From: Ischnura elegans
Taxonomy: Eukaryota; Arthropoda; Insecta; Odonata; Coenagrionidae
Assembly (NCBI RefSeq): GCF_921293095.1
Contig: NC_060252.1
Span: 47,492,881-47,556,880 of the forward strand
Length of the DNA stretch: 64,000 nt
Direction: 5' to 3'
Shown here: in pieces, positions 46,426 to 59,425 of the stretch
How the letters are laid out: each line of letters begins with the position of its first letter
How positions within the stretch are numbered: the stretch's first letter is position 1
Notes under the pieces: model-generated
Told to the model about the DNA's origin: nothing
Database searches by the model: none
Seen by the model: only the letters and a program-made list of their open reading frames with translations
Position numbers and translations under genes: made by a program

Positions 46426-46755
46426 TCATCGTCAATAGTCAACAATCCTAGGATTGGTGTGTTGCAGCTCTCCATTCTCCCTCCTTTCCGCTAGCCTTTT
46501 CATAGCTATGTATTTCTCCTCCTCTACATCTTTTGTAACCTGTCCTGTGCAGCTCATATGGGGCCTTTCCTTGCCCTTCTTCTCTTCCATATGTATTTCT
46601 ACGATTATTTTCATCAAACCATCTTGTCTCATAATATTCCCAACTATGTCGTCCCGTCTTCTTTTTAGGGTTTTTAGTAGACTTCTCTTTTCTCTTACTC
46701 TTCTCAGCACTTCCTCATTGCTTACACAGTTAATCCATTTTCTCTTCATCATTCT
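46425..46755 (-). pseudogene. LINE C-terminus, family A
   Basis: A 106-codon minus-strand frame reads WINCVSNEEVLRRVREKRSL, RRRDDIVGNIMRQDGLMKII, EKKGKERPHMSC, then MKRLAERRENGE. This is the tail that follows YGSEAWTL in family A, and it ends at the AATCCTAGGATTG and CATCATC terminus. The upstream RT is missing, so it is a 5'-truncated copy. It is the best preserved tail of the family in the window. Confidence 0.65.
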
Positions 46756-47579
46756 TCAGTTCACCACATTCCGAGTGCTTTATTTATCTGCTTTTATTAT
46801 TTACTCTTCCATTTCGAAAGCGCAGTCTCACGCGATATTAAATTTAGAAGGAGGAACAGTGCGGAGTGATTCACGAAATTCTCCATCCAAACATTCCTCC
46901 AAATGGAAGGATAGAATTCCATCATAAAAGCCCTTTATGAATATCTCTGTGTTTCATACTTGTGCATAAAGGGGCGTTGTTGAAAAGCTGGCGTACATAA
47001 TTGAAAGCGCTCTCAAAGCGCATCCGTCCGCTTGCTTCGCGAACGCGTTAGTTCGGCTTCCCTTCATCGTCTATCGGCTGCCGCTTCCGGGATATCCACT
47101 CTTTTTCCGATTTCTCGGGAGCCTGAGGTCTCCAAAGGGCCGCGATGGGTGGATGACCCGAGAACTAGGGCAACCTGGCTCAGATTTCTTCCTATACGGA
47201 CGGCAACCATAAACCCTTTTTTCTCAACGCCATCGCCCTTCTGACGAGACGAAGCGCACTATCGGTGCTGGAAGAACGAAGAGTTAGGTAACCGTCCCAT
47301 TGTAGTTTTTCCCTTCGCCAAGCCCTTTGTGATGTACCCGTTTTTGTTCCGTCATGTATTTCAGGATCTCTGTCCTATTCCTTTGAGGATCGCTATAGTC
47401 TTGCGTAAAATCAGGGCATAGAGATATCTACTAGCAACATTTTATAAAGTTACCATGTTGCAATGTGAAGTGTTTAGGTATGAGAGGAATGCCTAGTGGT
47501 TATCACTTATTGTCTTATGATGGCAATTCCTCGAAGATAACTTTTAAAATGGAATACTTTTAATATATAATGTTTTTTA

Positions 47580-47905
47580 TCATCATCATCAATGGTGAAC
47601 AATCCTAAGATTCATTTGATACAGTTCACTATTCATTTCTCATGTTAGATAATCTTTACACGCCCTAGTATCTCTTCTCTTTCACATCCTTCATCAACTC
47701 ACCTTTATATATCCTGTGTCTTTTATTTTTGGTTTTAACTTCTACTTGACCGTCTACGATTGTCTTCATCCATGCCTCCATGACCTTTATGCCTCAATGT
47801 ATTGAGGATTACCTTGTTCCACTTTTTTGTTAAGAATTTCATGAGGCTTCTCTTTTCTCCCACTGTTTTACGACCTCCTCACTGCTCAATCGGTCAATCT
47901 ATTTA
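47580..47905 (-). pseudogene. LINE C-terminus, family A, older copy
   Basis: Reversed, it begins within the RLSSEEVVKQWEKREAS region and ends at AATCCTAAGATT followed by CATCATCATCAT at 47580-47590. It aligns with 46425-46755 but has more stops and shifts. It is the second minus-strand copy within 1.2 kb; the two are separate insertions since each has its own terminus. Confidence 0.55.
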
Positions 47906-48043
47906 GTATATTTTATTAAACATATATTTAAGTTATTTTTCAATTAGTTTGTTTTTGTTGAAATATCGACCAATAGTAAAATATATTTTAAGATTTTAGA
48001 AATATTTTCAAATAAAATTTAATTCGTTAATACATTGATTTAT

Positions 48044-48095
48044 CACCATGAAGTATATACTGCGGGTGCATACCCGGTTTCAATCTTAATTGTGA
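48044..48095 (-). ncRNA. Penelope-type terminus, solo
   Basis: Reversed: CTGCTTCACAATTAAGATTG, then GAAAC CGG GTA, then TGCACCCGCAGTATATAC and CATGGTGATAAATC. The GAAAC-CGG-GUH order equals that at 25866-25900. The first core is eroded (CTGCTTC). Confidence 0.35.
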
Positions 48096-49602
48096 AGCAG
48101 ATTTTCTTCTTATATTGCATGCGACATGCATGTCACCTTCGATTTTAAATCATCTGAAGAAAAGAAGAATTCTGCGAGGCTCTCTGTAGTTAAAAATAAT
48201 AAAAATGGAAAGTTATAAAAAATTCCAATCAAATTTTGTTCTTCTCTTTGTTTTTTCATAGTTACTTACCTAAAAAAATTAATATTTTGTCACTCATAAC
48301 CAATAAATAGGATCTGCGAAATCGTATCCTAATAAATTCACACTGTTTGAATACTGAATCACCTTCAAATCCTTACACACTAGGGTTAATTACTGGTCTG
48401 AATTGAAAACGACGTTTTCATTGATGATGCGATCTCATTTATGAAATGGGAAAAGTAGATAGGATAGCTACTTTCCACGCCTGGTATTAACATCAAATTC
48501 GAAGCATTTAGCATGCACATACAGCTATATCCGATGAAAACTCTGCTTAGATTGAAAATGATTGAGCGTCGTCTATATGGATCACGGAAGTGATACTCTT
48601 CATCGGATTACTTTTGGTCCGACAATCGTAAAAAAATATTCTGGTTGGGAAACTAAACTTGGCAAAACGTGAGAGGGAGCAATGGAAGTTTTGCGGGTTT
48701 TCGTCGAGTCGTGTGGTTATTGGGTCTCATCGTTTCTGTCTGAGCCGGCAGGAGCGGCGTTGTGTTCGGTTATTGATCTCGAGAGGCGAGGAGAGGCTAT
48801 GTCTCACCAATGGAAAAGTCACGTTCGGCGGTTTGGAGAGGGAAGCACTTGTTTTGATTCTCGGAATCTCCATAAAAGCATTCCATTTCCCTTTTCATCC
48901 CATATGCCTTGTCATCCTAATACATTCGGAGGAGGCATTGAATTCATGGTGCAGTAGTCGTTTTATACATCGAATCACTGAATTCATGGATATAGAGGAA
49001 GCCTAAAGGGGCATTCTTTGTAGCATTTTCAGTTTATTTCCCTCATATTCCCTCATTCCCAGTTTATTTCAGCAGGATATCTATGACTGCAATTGACTCT
49101 ATCCATTTTAGTACGCAAATTATTTTTCCATTGCAATACTTTTTACGGGCATCATTGTTGATTTTTACGAGTTTTTTTTACGACGATGAATGGTGTCAGT
49201 GGATACGCTTTTTTCATCTTTTCATGACATATTGCTTGTAATTGCATTTAATCCACTTGTATCGTGAATACACCTGGAAATAATATAATGCATTTTAAAT
49301 TTAGCATAGATTTTGCGTTCGATTTTCAAATACAGGATTCATGCTCTGAAATATAGGCAAATATGAATTATGAATAACGGCATGAATATATCTAAATGGA
49401 ACCAGCAACATATCCTTGTGATGCCCTTCCAGCGTTGATCTAATGAAGTATAGATTATACTTGGTATTGTAAATGCGAACAGCATCGTATAATAGTATAG
49501 ATTTTGAAACGCGTAAGAAGTGAACTGTGCTGCTACTGCAGACCAGTGAATGATTCCAAAACACATATTTATGGAGCCGGAAAATATTTTCCTACGAGCG
49601 TG

Positions 49603-50192
49603 CTGCGCCACGACCACCATGAGGTGCTGTCTCTCGGTGGTCGTGGCTGCGCCCGCTCCCAGCGGGCTTCCCCCGCTCTTTTCAATGCAGGTCCACAGAG
49701 GGATAGGCGCCTTTCTAATTTTAAAATGTAGAAAAAAAGGCAGGGTCTTACGTACAAATTTAATTGTAATGTTCATGTACAAATTGAGGTCAGAGGACCT
49801 TTTTAAACACAACATTGGAAGTAATTACACTATCCTTTGCTAAACGCACATGGTGACTCATACTTACGTATCAACAGGAGACTTGAATGTGGAATCAGCC
49901 GCATTTTGATAAAAGTTATTTAAAGAATGCGAGATAATGTTGCAAACGAACAAATGTATCAGTTTGTGCGCCGTTAACGTCAGGAATATTTACAGTTTTT
50001 GTTTTGTTTTTTTTTCTTTGTTTTTTTTAATTATTTAAGAACTAATTTTAGGAAACAATAGCAATATTTAGGAAGTAAGATATGCCGTCGCATGTTCTCT
50101 GATAAATTCTGTGCATTTTGGTACCTCATTTGTAGAGTTTGGTTGCGTATAAGTTGAGAAAAAGGTATCTATACAGTAGAAATAATATAGAA
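49603..50192 (-). repeat. ~550 bp interspersed repeat, copy 2, with extra hairpin
   Basis: Inverse of 37003-37563. At 49609-49646 it carries CACGACCACC and GGTGGTCGTG as a 10 bp stem, flanked by direct CTGCGC repeats at 49603-49608 and 49647-49652. The other copy has one CTGCGC and no hairpin. Beyond 49603 the two copies diverge. Frames of 97 and 158 codons across this area mirror the repeat and are not genes. Confidence 0.7.
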
Positions 50193-53100
50193 GATTGTTA
50201 ATTTTTTAAAATTTCGCTAGCGTCTTTTCCTTTTATGTTTTCTCATTACTTCCACCAAAATATTATTGTCTCTTTTATGTCAAAGTTTTGTTTATGACTA
50301 CTGAGTGAAAACTTATTCAATTAAAATATATTATTTGAATTTATTTCGGTGCTAAACGAAGAAAAAAATCATGAAAAATAATATAATGGCCTCCGAAGGC
50401 CTTATATATATTTCTCACTCCACCAGTAGTATTTCCCCCTCGTTTGTAGCAACAGATATGATTCATAGGGGTTTTGGGGGCAGTGTATCATTTTGCACCG
50501 CATCTCCTTCAGCAACGCCTATATATTCTGTTTTTTTTTTCTCTGTCAGTTATTCTTTACTCAGTTATTCGTTGATGGGATTCACTCTTTAATAACTATC
50601 AGTTGACTAATCTAGACAAACAGACATCCTATATGTGCGAGGTAGCTAAGAGTAGACATGGCCGTGGCTAAGTCCGGGATCACTACCCTCTCCTATTCAA
50701 ACCAACCTATGGGTTGAATCGCTGAATGAGTGGATGATAGAATATCTCCGGCGTCTGCGATTTGAATTGAAGTAAGCATTTACTCACTACTCATAGTATT
50801 TGGTTATTATTCAATTAAAAAAAGTACGCCATCCATTGCTCTCTCTTAAGTTCGCAACAAATTCTGCAGCCGATTGTTTAGTATAGGTTTTCCGCTGCAA
50901 AATATTTCATGATTGTGCTCTTGATTAGCAGTAATCCTCGTTTTTTCCTCTTTCCTCCTTCTGCCACCGTTATTCTTAAAAATTAGCCATGTATGTATCT
51001 TTTCACTTGTATCGCAAGGTCCCCATGACGATTATTTATGGCACCAGTATCGCGTCTTGAGTATAGACTGTGAATTGACTAGCCACGAATATGTAATGTA
51101 ATTCAACAACAAGTTTTGCGAATAATTTTTTCTCTGTGAATTTTCGCACAATTTGTTGATTGTGGGTGACTCCCATAAAAGTTATCACCGTAGCTACTCC
51201 CGGTATACTTAAATTATTCAACTACAATGTTTTCGGGATAAGACATTATTTAAATTAAGAAATTTAAAATCTTATACCGGGCAGGAAAAATTAAATCTCT
51301 ATTCTAAGTTCTTTTATATTAGGCTCAATTCTGTCGTGCTGTCACAGAATAAGGTACCTTAAAAGTTATCCTTTTTAGCTTGATTAAAAGGAGCATTAAC
51401 CTCTCAACGCCGTCATGTGTACCCAGTATGCTTCCTGAACTTCTATATCTAATATTCTCTCCATTGGATATTGAATTTTAATTTAAACTTATTATTATGC
51501 TTTTAGAAGATTTTTTATTTCCTGTAAAATATATAAGTAAAGAGATTTTATGCCTTTAGGTTTTTTTATGCTTCTATGAAATTCAGTTTTAAACCAGCAG
51601 GTTCGCGAAATTGGTCTTAAAAATCAACGCCTTTATTCAACTGCACTATCATGAAAACTGCTGCCTATTCTGCTTACGAGACGCCTAAAAGGGTCAGCTA
51701 ATTTAGCATAGCAAGACTTAAAGCGAATCGTCAAATAGGAATGACGCGCCCGTAAAATTTTCCGTCCAGCGGTGAGGACGTGCGATTTCAATCCGTGGTG
51801 AAGCGTTGAAATGCGGCGATGGCGCTGTGGAATACGGAGATAGTGGTAGGCGTTGACTCTCGCAATCGCATCGCTCGTAAATTACTCCCACTATTGCCCA
51901 AAGATCGAGGAAATTGGACTGAGGGGATGGAGTGCGAAGTAGTCTCAGAGGATAATGATCAGGGGGACTGCAGAGAAGAGGCCCAATTCCTTCCCTTAGA
52001 AGGCTGATTTTTGTGCCATTTCGGTCGCATTCAAATAGGTTTTCAAAAATGACCGTAGCGCGGCTATGTGTACAATGTGATCAACATTTTTCCGGTATTT
52101 TTCTGTATAATATTCGTCATTGTAAGGGATAGCATTAAAAAGGAATTAATTTTGATAGATCACATTGTCGTGTGTATAAATTTCGGTTAAGACCCCTAAT
52201 AATACCTTATTTCTCCGTGAAACACGGATCAATTTGTCCGTCAGCGACGCGATTTACGACTTTTGGGAGCCCATTTAAATGTGCGGCGGGTGACAACATA
52301 TTTAGAGGCCGACTTGAGGATTCTTTTTTGCAATATTTGTGAGGATAATAATAGAGGTAGAGTTAAGTTTTATTCACAAAAATTTTAATTGATGTAACTC
52401 GAGAATGAGGTCGTTCACCCAGGCTCAAAGTCTTAATTCATTGAAATAATTCGGTGAAGGGAAGGGAAATATAATTTGTGTGAAAGATCTTTCTCACCCT
52501 ACCATTTTCACGTAGTTTTTAGCCCATTTTACGCGACGCGTGTACTTGCAAAATATAACGTGCTTGAATGCGAAAAAGCATTGCAAATTGCGTTGTGTAA
52601 AACGTTTGCGGTGAGTTGTTAGACACATGCTAGAATTCATGAACGCGAGATGGCAAAATAATCCCTGTTCTAATTTTGTAAATGTATTCGCGCTGTTACA
52701 CGCCAAATTGAGAAAAAATATAGTGCTGAATTTTAAATTAAATGCCACGTGTTAATCAACCTTTAAATATAAAAAAAAAAAAAAAACAAAAATTGCGCGT
52801 CATTATTTCATTAGTTGGGTAGGTATTCAAGGTTTCGGCTAATTGATTCGTTTAGAGAGAACTTCTCTTGGTAGGGGACAAATCTCTCACAAGGGTGCAG
52901 GCAAAAACGAACTAGATTTAACCACCAATATGTATCCTGAATTATTGCTTGATTTTAAAGATTTCCATTCACTAACGTAAACGAATTTAGTCTCAATCCG
53001 AATGTCACACACCATAGGTGAAATGAATCATGAAAGGCGTGAGCAATTCTTTGTAATGCCAATGAAAGCAAAGAATAAAAAAATAAATAAATAACTATAC

Positions 53101-54487
53101 GAAAGAGAACATTTTTGCAAGTTTAATACTGTTTGAACGAAACAGGAAACAAAAAAAAATATTGGAAAAATTTACTGGGGTAGTAGGCTTTGCATCATTA
53201 AAGGAGTCTTAGAATGCAAATCCATTGGATGAAAAAATAATTTAGGTGAAGGTATTTTTACTTTATAGCTGTAAAATTCATATCTAAAATGTCAAATAAA
53301 TATTAGCGTCTTACCAAAATGGGACTTATTCATCTGTTAAAGTGGTATTATATTAGAATAGTGAGTGGCTATCATTTTATAATACTGAGTTTATCATTAT
53401 TTTTTGGTGTTATGAACTTGAAGTGAAAAGATGGGGTTTTAGTGTCAACGTTTACGGGAAGAGGGAGAGGAAAGGGGTAGCGTATGATGTAAGGAGGAGG
53501 GAGGGGTAGAGAATTCTACAGGTGTCTGTCTAAAAATCCGTGTCTGTGACACTCCTCTCAAAAAAGTAACCGATTCTTCACTGTGGGGAAGCAGCCGTGG
53601 GATAAAAGCTCGGGAAAAATTGGATACTCTCTCCTCATGGCGTTTACTTCTGCCTTTATCTGGTTTCAGCCCCCTCCTTTTTGTAAGACTAATCCGTCAC
53701 TGTTTTGCTTTTCATGAATTTTGTCTCCTGCCGTCATGCACTAACGGCACACAAGAATGAGTTTGAGCCTTTTCCTAATCTTATAGCCAAATCCCTTCTC
53801 CTCAACTTTTATTCCTCGAGGATGCGGGACATGATCTTTCCTGTACTAGTCTTGTTCCCTTGATACATTTTTAAGTTCTTTAGGGTTATTTATTTGCTTT
53901 GGTGATTAAAGGACCTAACTACGCTCTTTTTTCAAATAATGGGGTGGAAAATTTCTCAGCATTTGTAGGCAACCGTATACTCTGCCTTTGCAACTCCATT
54001 TGCTATCGGTATTTGTGCACATATGTTTTCGCATCCATGAGCTGTGAGTGCATATTTGGGAAAGCTTATTTGTCATCGCAAGCCTAGTGATATCTCTGTT
54101 ACATGTCAACATACATAATCATAAGTCTCCTGTTTCAGTACTTGTATAAGTGACCGTCGAGGCAAGCATCCTTCTATAAATCGGGCATTTTTCTTTTTTG
54201 AAAGGTTGGATACCATAATACGCGAAATTTGATCTCACATTACTCTCTGAGGCAGAATTTTCTTTACATGCAGTCAGTTACTTCAATCTTTATGCTTGTG
54301 CGCACTGTTTTTTTCCCAAAGCAAAATCTCTTCACTCTCTTCAGGAGTGGTAGGGAGATAGAAGTAAGATAGTAAATGATATAGAAGGCCTTTCGGGACA
54401 AATTATGGACATAACACGGGTAAAAGAGTGGAACATATGGTTTAAAAGGGCACTTTTTGACAGTGGCCCTCGTTCCGGCTGGCCTTC
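50193..54487. other. No gene recognised; ancient repeat at 51950-52450
   Basis: Short frames only. 51950-52450 is the diverged partner of 16600-17090. A poly-A run of 16 sits at 52769-52784 and a purine-rich stretch at 53455-53515. Nothing else is definable. Confidence 0.4.
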
Positions 54488-54755
54488 AGTGGCGCATCTA
54501 GGAATATGCTTAAGGGGGGAGATGGTATAGCCTGGGATGGCGACCCCTCTCTTCTCCGCCAGGTAACTTTTTCGGGAAAAGTTTTGAAAAAATGGCATGC
54601 CTAGATATACATTTTACATCATTTTGGCGTTAAAAATTTACCTTTGAGCAGATGCAGCTATTAGAGTTCAACAATAGACAATTGTTTCAAATAATTTTTT
54701 TTCCTCAGAGGTTTTGGGGGATCTATCCCCTCATCCTCCCCATAGTTACGCCACT
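54488..54755 (+). mobile_element. Diverged MITE copy
   Basis: Ends AGTGGCGCATCTAGGAA and, reversed, AGTGGCGTAACTATGGGG agree with the family's left TIR. The interior keeps a G run and a GGGGGATCTATCCCC palindrome near the right end. Confidence 0.55.
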
Positions 54756-54949
54756 GCCGACCTTCAGATGGCTGACGGAGCCATGTCCAATCAATGCTGG
54801 TTATTTTTTTTCAATTTTGAGGGTGTTGTCCCCTACGAATTTGCTCCAAGAGGTCAGACGATCAACAGAAAATATTACTTTGAAGCTCTGTGAAGATTGA
54901 GTGATGGCAGAAGAATACGAACGCGTTTCTGGTCAAACGGTGACTGGCT

Positions 54950-55262
54950 TCCTCACCACGGAGTGGGCGCCAGTGCATTCATCGCCCCTTATGCAGAAAT
55001 TAATGGCGAAACACAAGCTGCAGCAACGCCAGCCTTTGTACAGTCCCGACAGTGCTCCCGCCTTTTTGGATGCTCCCAAAATTGAAAATGGCCCTCAGAG
55101 GAAAGTGGTTTGACGACATACAGACGCTTCAGAGTAATGCGACGCGCGAGATAAGTTAATTCCAAAGTCATCGTTTGAGGATTGCTTTAGCATATTTAAG
55201 CACTGCCGGGAGCGTGTGATTTAATCAAATGAGGACTACTTCGAGGGATGCAATGACACGGA
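54950..55262 (+). pseudogene. mariner-type transposase C-terminal relic
   Basis: The plus-strand frame reads WAPVHSSPLMQKLMAKHKLQ, then LYSPDSAP, then PKIENGPQRKV, then DDIQTLQSNATREI. After a frameshift it continues IPKSSFEDCFSIFKH and SNEDYFEG. This is the C-terminal third of a mariner transposase: the region after the second catalytic Asp (APVH), the SPD-AP block with the third Asp, and the conserved NATREL and YFEG tail. Of the catalytic Asps, the second (before NAPVH) is changed, the SPDLAPCD motif has lost its CD, and stops occur at 55111 and in the tail. It is dead. No TIRs were located. Confidence 0.65.
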
Positions 55263-55445
55263 TGACTAAGAATAGCACCATCGCTGAGATATAAATCCAG
55301 GTCGGATAATTTTAGGACACACCACTTAGATTTAATAATTACTAAGGACAGTCTGTGAAATGGAGAAGATCGATGCTCAGTTTTTAAAACCTTTATGCCA
55401 TGTCATACGATTATCGTGTCTTCAAGGGGGTAAATTCAACTATTT

Positions 55446-55500
55446 TCAAAGCACCCGTTCCCTGAGGACGATAGGAGAGTAAAGCTTCGAAACGTCGCGT
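55446..55500 (+). ncRNA. Penelope-type terminus with hammerhead-like cores
   Basis: CCTGAGGA (a fit to CUGANGA), a 20-base stretch with weak pairing (CGA/TCG), then CGAAAC, GTCGC and GTC. The order fits, but stem II is poor. Confidence 0.3.
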
Positions 55501-56319
55501 CGGCGACCTAGGAGGCGACCCTAACCCGGTGGGTAAACCGAGGGTGTTTCATCCTTTAGACGGTATGTCAGACATCCAATGGCATCCACGCATGGAAGTG
55601 CATTATTATTTAAGTATTCTTGCAAGAGGGTAGTTTCCTTCATCAAAGAAAACGAAAGGCATTTATTGCGATTCGTTTCCCACCATTACTGTATTCATAA
55701 TATACAAATTATTTCGTTTTAGAAATACCGGTTTAGACGAATGGCTATGGTCCATTTTTATCCTCATTTGAAAAGGGCCAGATTGGCGCCCATGCGATGC
55801 CACTCCACGTGACGTCACAGGGACCTAGTTTCTATACGAGAGGATAGGAGTAATACATCGTCTGAGGTTACCAATGCATGCATGAGGCGCAGAGCTCAGG
55901 GAAACATGCCTTAATAATCACTTATTAAAACTGGCTAAGGTCGGAAAGTTTTCTTCATTTGATAAGGTATTAATAATCCTTATTTAAGCCAAGCGCTACC
56001 AGCCAGCAGGGTACTCAGCTACCCGCTAGCAGCCTGCGTCGTATCAGCGCTCAACTCGCCTCAACGTCACCTTAAAGGGCGGCAGCAGGAACCAGAAATA
56101 CGCCACACGGAAAGATTTCCCGGCATTCATACTTAAGCGTCGTGTTTTCGCGCGCTTGAAAATTTTCACTTTTCATTTAATCGCGAAAAATAGATATCGT
56201 CATTTAAAAATCTAAAAGCGTGAAATACGTACTCCAGGAGTAATAATCTTTCGATTTAGGCAAAAAAAAAATAATAGGAAACCACCCTATTAAGGTAGGT
56301 CTCTATGGAGTTCTTAAAA

Positions 56320-56605
56320 GGCATTCTCGCAGCCACCCCTTCCTTCATGTATTTCCCTCTTCAGTTCACAATAAGGCCTACTCCCTTTCATTTAATTAAA
56401 AAACTCTATTCTCTTCCTTCCTCTCCCTCTCATACCCAACATTCTATCCTCGTAACATTGTTTTCAACACCCCCTCCATCCATGCATTCTGTCTCCTTCG
56501 TATGCCGTCTATTAGCTGCCTCTCCTCATCCACCATGCTCAGCACTTCGTCGTTCCTCTTCCTCTAACCCTTCTTCGCCTTCTTCATTCTTCTCCAACAG
56601 AAGTT
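56320..56605 (-). pseudogene. LINE 3' end, family B, copy 2
   Basis: Minus-strand text NDEVLSMVDEERQLIDGIRR and RQNAWMEGVLKTMLRG matches NDEVLDMVVEERQPLDEIQR and RLKTVFEG at 23585-23779. The shared 3' untranslated bases also align. Several stops; the copy is truncated to about 285 bases. Confidence 0.6.
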
Positions 56606-59340
56606 GTTAGCTTAAGTAAAATAGGGAGCTTTAATGAAAGGAGGAGCTTTAAGAAAGTAAGGAGATAGTCGAGAAGATTATCATGAATCGATAAAAAATA
56701 TGCGTATGCTCACTACACGGCTGTTGGGATAAGCGACTATTCAAGCCGTTAGGTAGCTTTCCAGTGACGTTATGGTCGGGATGGAGAAAAGGATGGTCGT
56801 CTGTGAAAGACGGCTGGTGAAATATACTGAGCGCGTGGTGACAGGCGCGTAAAAACGAAGAAATATGACTGCGTGTAAGAGTTAACGAGAGGACGAGTCA
56901 TTGAGATGTGCCGAGCCAATCCTAAGGTTGATTGAGGTTGATGTTGATGAATTGCGTCCAAGTGTATTTTAATTTGTGTTCATCATTGTGTCATCATTTT
57001 TGTGCTGCTTTGATTGATGGTATTGTCACCCGCTGATTCTATTGCAGTTTCACTTTGGCAAATTTAGCATTTTCTTCACACTGCTCTCTTCTTTCCGGTA
57101 GCCTCGTGATCTCCATACTATTTTGTTTTTAGCCTTTAAAAAATACTTTTGGCTGTGATAGGCTTGAGTGTGGTTGAAAAGGCATAGAATTGCGGCTGGG
57201 AAATATGACCTCTTTGATGATTCATTTAGCTTCAGTGTAGTGGAAAATTGAAATGAGTGAATTTGTGAGACCCATGAAAGTTGGAAGACTGCCTGGTGTG
57301 CAGTTTATCGATCCGTATTCCATAAAACCTGATCACCACATGCTTTCTCCACATGCCCTTCAGCTTGAAATTGTATTGCTTACATTTTAACTACAACTTG
57401 TATGCTATAAATACCCATGTGCTTGTTTTATTAGAATTCCGACTGTTTTTATATGGCAAGCAATTAAATTATCAATAAGTGAAAATTTGTAAAGCATGAA
57501 AAATTTAGCCTTCATTAGTGCCATGTATAACTATTAAAGAGGATTGAGTTTCTCAAAAGTTTTATTAAAAACTAAGGTAGGGCATTCAATAATAATGTCG
57601 ATCATATATATTATATATGTCATTTCTAAAAGTTTGACAGAAATTATCAAAGCAGAAGCAGACACGTGTGAGGTCTTTGTGGAGGTGATATGTTTTTTCC
57701 TAGAAAAGTATGAAAGGGATATTTACCACCAACGGGCTTTTGGAATTTTTTAGGCATTTTAGATTGACTATGAGTCTGCTAGCTAATTTTGAAATGTTAA
57801 TCATATCAAAATATAAATTAAATATGTGTTTTTTATTTTGGCCTTTTAATCAGGAAAAAAATTCAGTATCGATTCAAAAACATTAATTCGTTGATTGAGC
57901 TTCATTTTAGTCAATATTTAATTTAACTTTCATGGATTTCCCGCTTGATCTATTACAGTTTCGTGTGTCGGTAACCTGTAAGATACTGTGTTTTTGGATG
58001 AATGGCCTTTTTATTATAGCGCTCATTAATTTAATATCCTATCAGTAAAATTATATTTTAATTTTATCCTGTACATATTATTTCCCACTTTATTTTTCCC
58101 TTTTTATTTTACATCAGGATTGTTTCAAGGTGAAAAATTTGAGAAGAAATAAATGGAATAAATCCTGACTGGGTATTGGCAATAAGTTCGGAGATTTTGC
58201 TTGAGACGGTAGTCATTTAACTCAGTCCAATATAATGAGACTCGCTCATACCATATTTTACGCCGAATAACAAACAGTATCAATTGCGAAGAGCTCATGT
58301 GTAAACAAAATTATCTGGCGCCAGAATTTCCCAATGAATTACGGTAGCATTTTTAAAATTACTGTTCTCGGTGAAGCAAATGCTTAGACAGAATATATGT
58401 TCTCGATTACCGAAGATAAATCAATCAACGATGATTTACGTGAGGAAATGGCTTTTCGAACCGACTACTATATGTCATTTGGGGATGAATTAAAATTAAC
58501 TCTGAACAAATATGAATAAATTTTTGCGTCAAACGTGAGCTTTCCTGTTCGATCTTACCCTCCAGGCTTAATAGATGCGTTTCACGAAAGCGGTTTGAGA
58601 TTAATGGTTGATATTTACCAGTTACCGTTCAGCTCGCTTCTCGTGCAGGGCTAACGGAACGCTCCGCAGCCGTGCCTCTTGTCATGAGTTGATGAATAGT
58701 CAGTTCGGCAGGCAGGTCTTGGTCGTTCTGGTCCAGTGACCCAGTGACAGTCATGTTATTTTTTAATTCCCCATTATTTTTTTACTACCAAGCGCTGGTA
58801 TGGTAAGGAAATTTTTTCCGGCATATCTAGTGTGACGGATATCTCTCCGTGACAATGCTAAAAAAAATAAATTGATCACTGAGGGTTCTGCGTATCAGTA
58901 TCGCCGGATACGCATATGAATCACGTTATTTATTAATAATTTGCGCTCATTTAATGTTTAACTTTCGTCCTGGTAGGTGTGTTCAACTCTAAGCAGACAA
59001 TCACGAAGAGGAGCGGCGGTGGTTACTTCAAATTTCCAACGATTCGCTGAACTGAGCCCATAAATGTCTAGCCGCGATCACGTTACTATGAGATAATTGT
59101 TAAACCTTTTTATTTTGGTTTATTTATATCTTACTTGAGTCAAGTTTGGAATTTTTTTATTCACAAATTATTTTTCTCTACCTCTGTTTTTCATTTAGGC
59201 AATAATTAAACTGGAGTTTTTCTACGCTGACAATTAGTGTTCCATCTAACTTTCAGTTCAGAGTGCTTTCCCGGCAAATAGACTCCGTGATAAGCTCTCA
59301 GGACTTCCCCCAGGTCAGGAACTAGTACGTTGCCATTGTT
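56606..59340. other. No gene recognised
   Basis: AT-rich sequence with frames under 70 codons. I see no repeat copies or RNA genes. Confidence 0.4.
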
Positions 59341-59425
59341 TCGATGTTTAACTTGACTATCGTCTTCAGGGCTGGTAGTGAGCTCTGCATGTTTCCACTG
59401 AAGCCAGTCACTGCCAGCCCTGAAT
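59341..59425 (-). repeat. Penelope-type terminus next to a 16 bp hairpin
   Basis: Minus strand: CCTGAAGACGATAGTC, then AAGTTAAACATCGAAACAAT, matching the CTGAAGA/GAAAC layout. Immediately upstream on that strand, TCAGGGCTGGCAGTGA and TCACTACCAGCCCTGA form a 16 bp inverted repeat with one mismatch. The 95-codon minus frame here (59206-59493) is incidental. Confidence 0.35.

Noticed and set aside
46454-46927. 157-codon plus-strand frame
   Set aside because: It is the antisense shadow of the LINE tail on the minus strand, which does match a family.
48659-49006. 115-codon plus-strand frame
   Set aside because: An overlapping 91-codon frame covers the same bases and neither resembles a known protein.
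49339-49843. Frames of 75-158 codons on both strands
   Set aside because: They run through the inverted repeat copy and its hairpin; the same text appears in copy 1 at 37449-37637.
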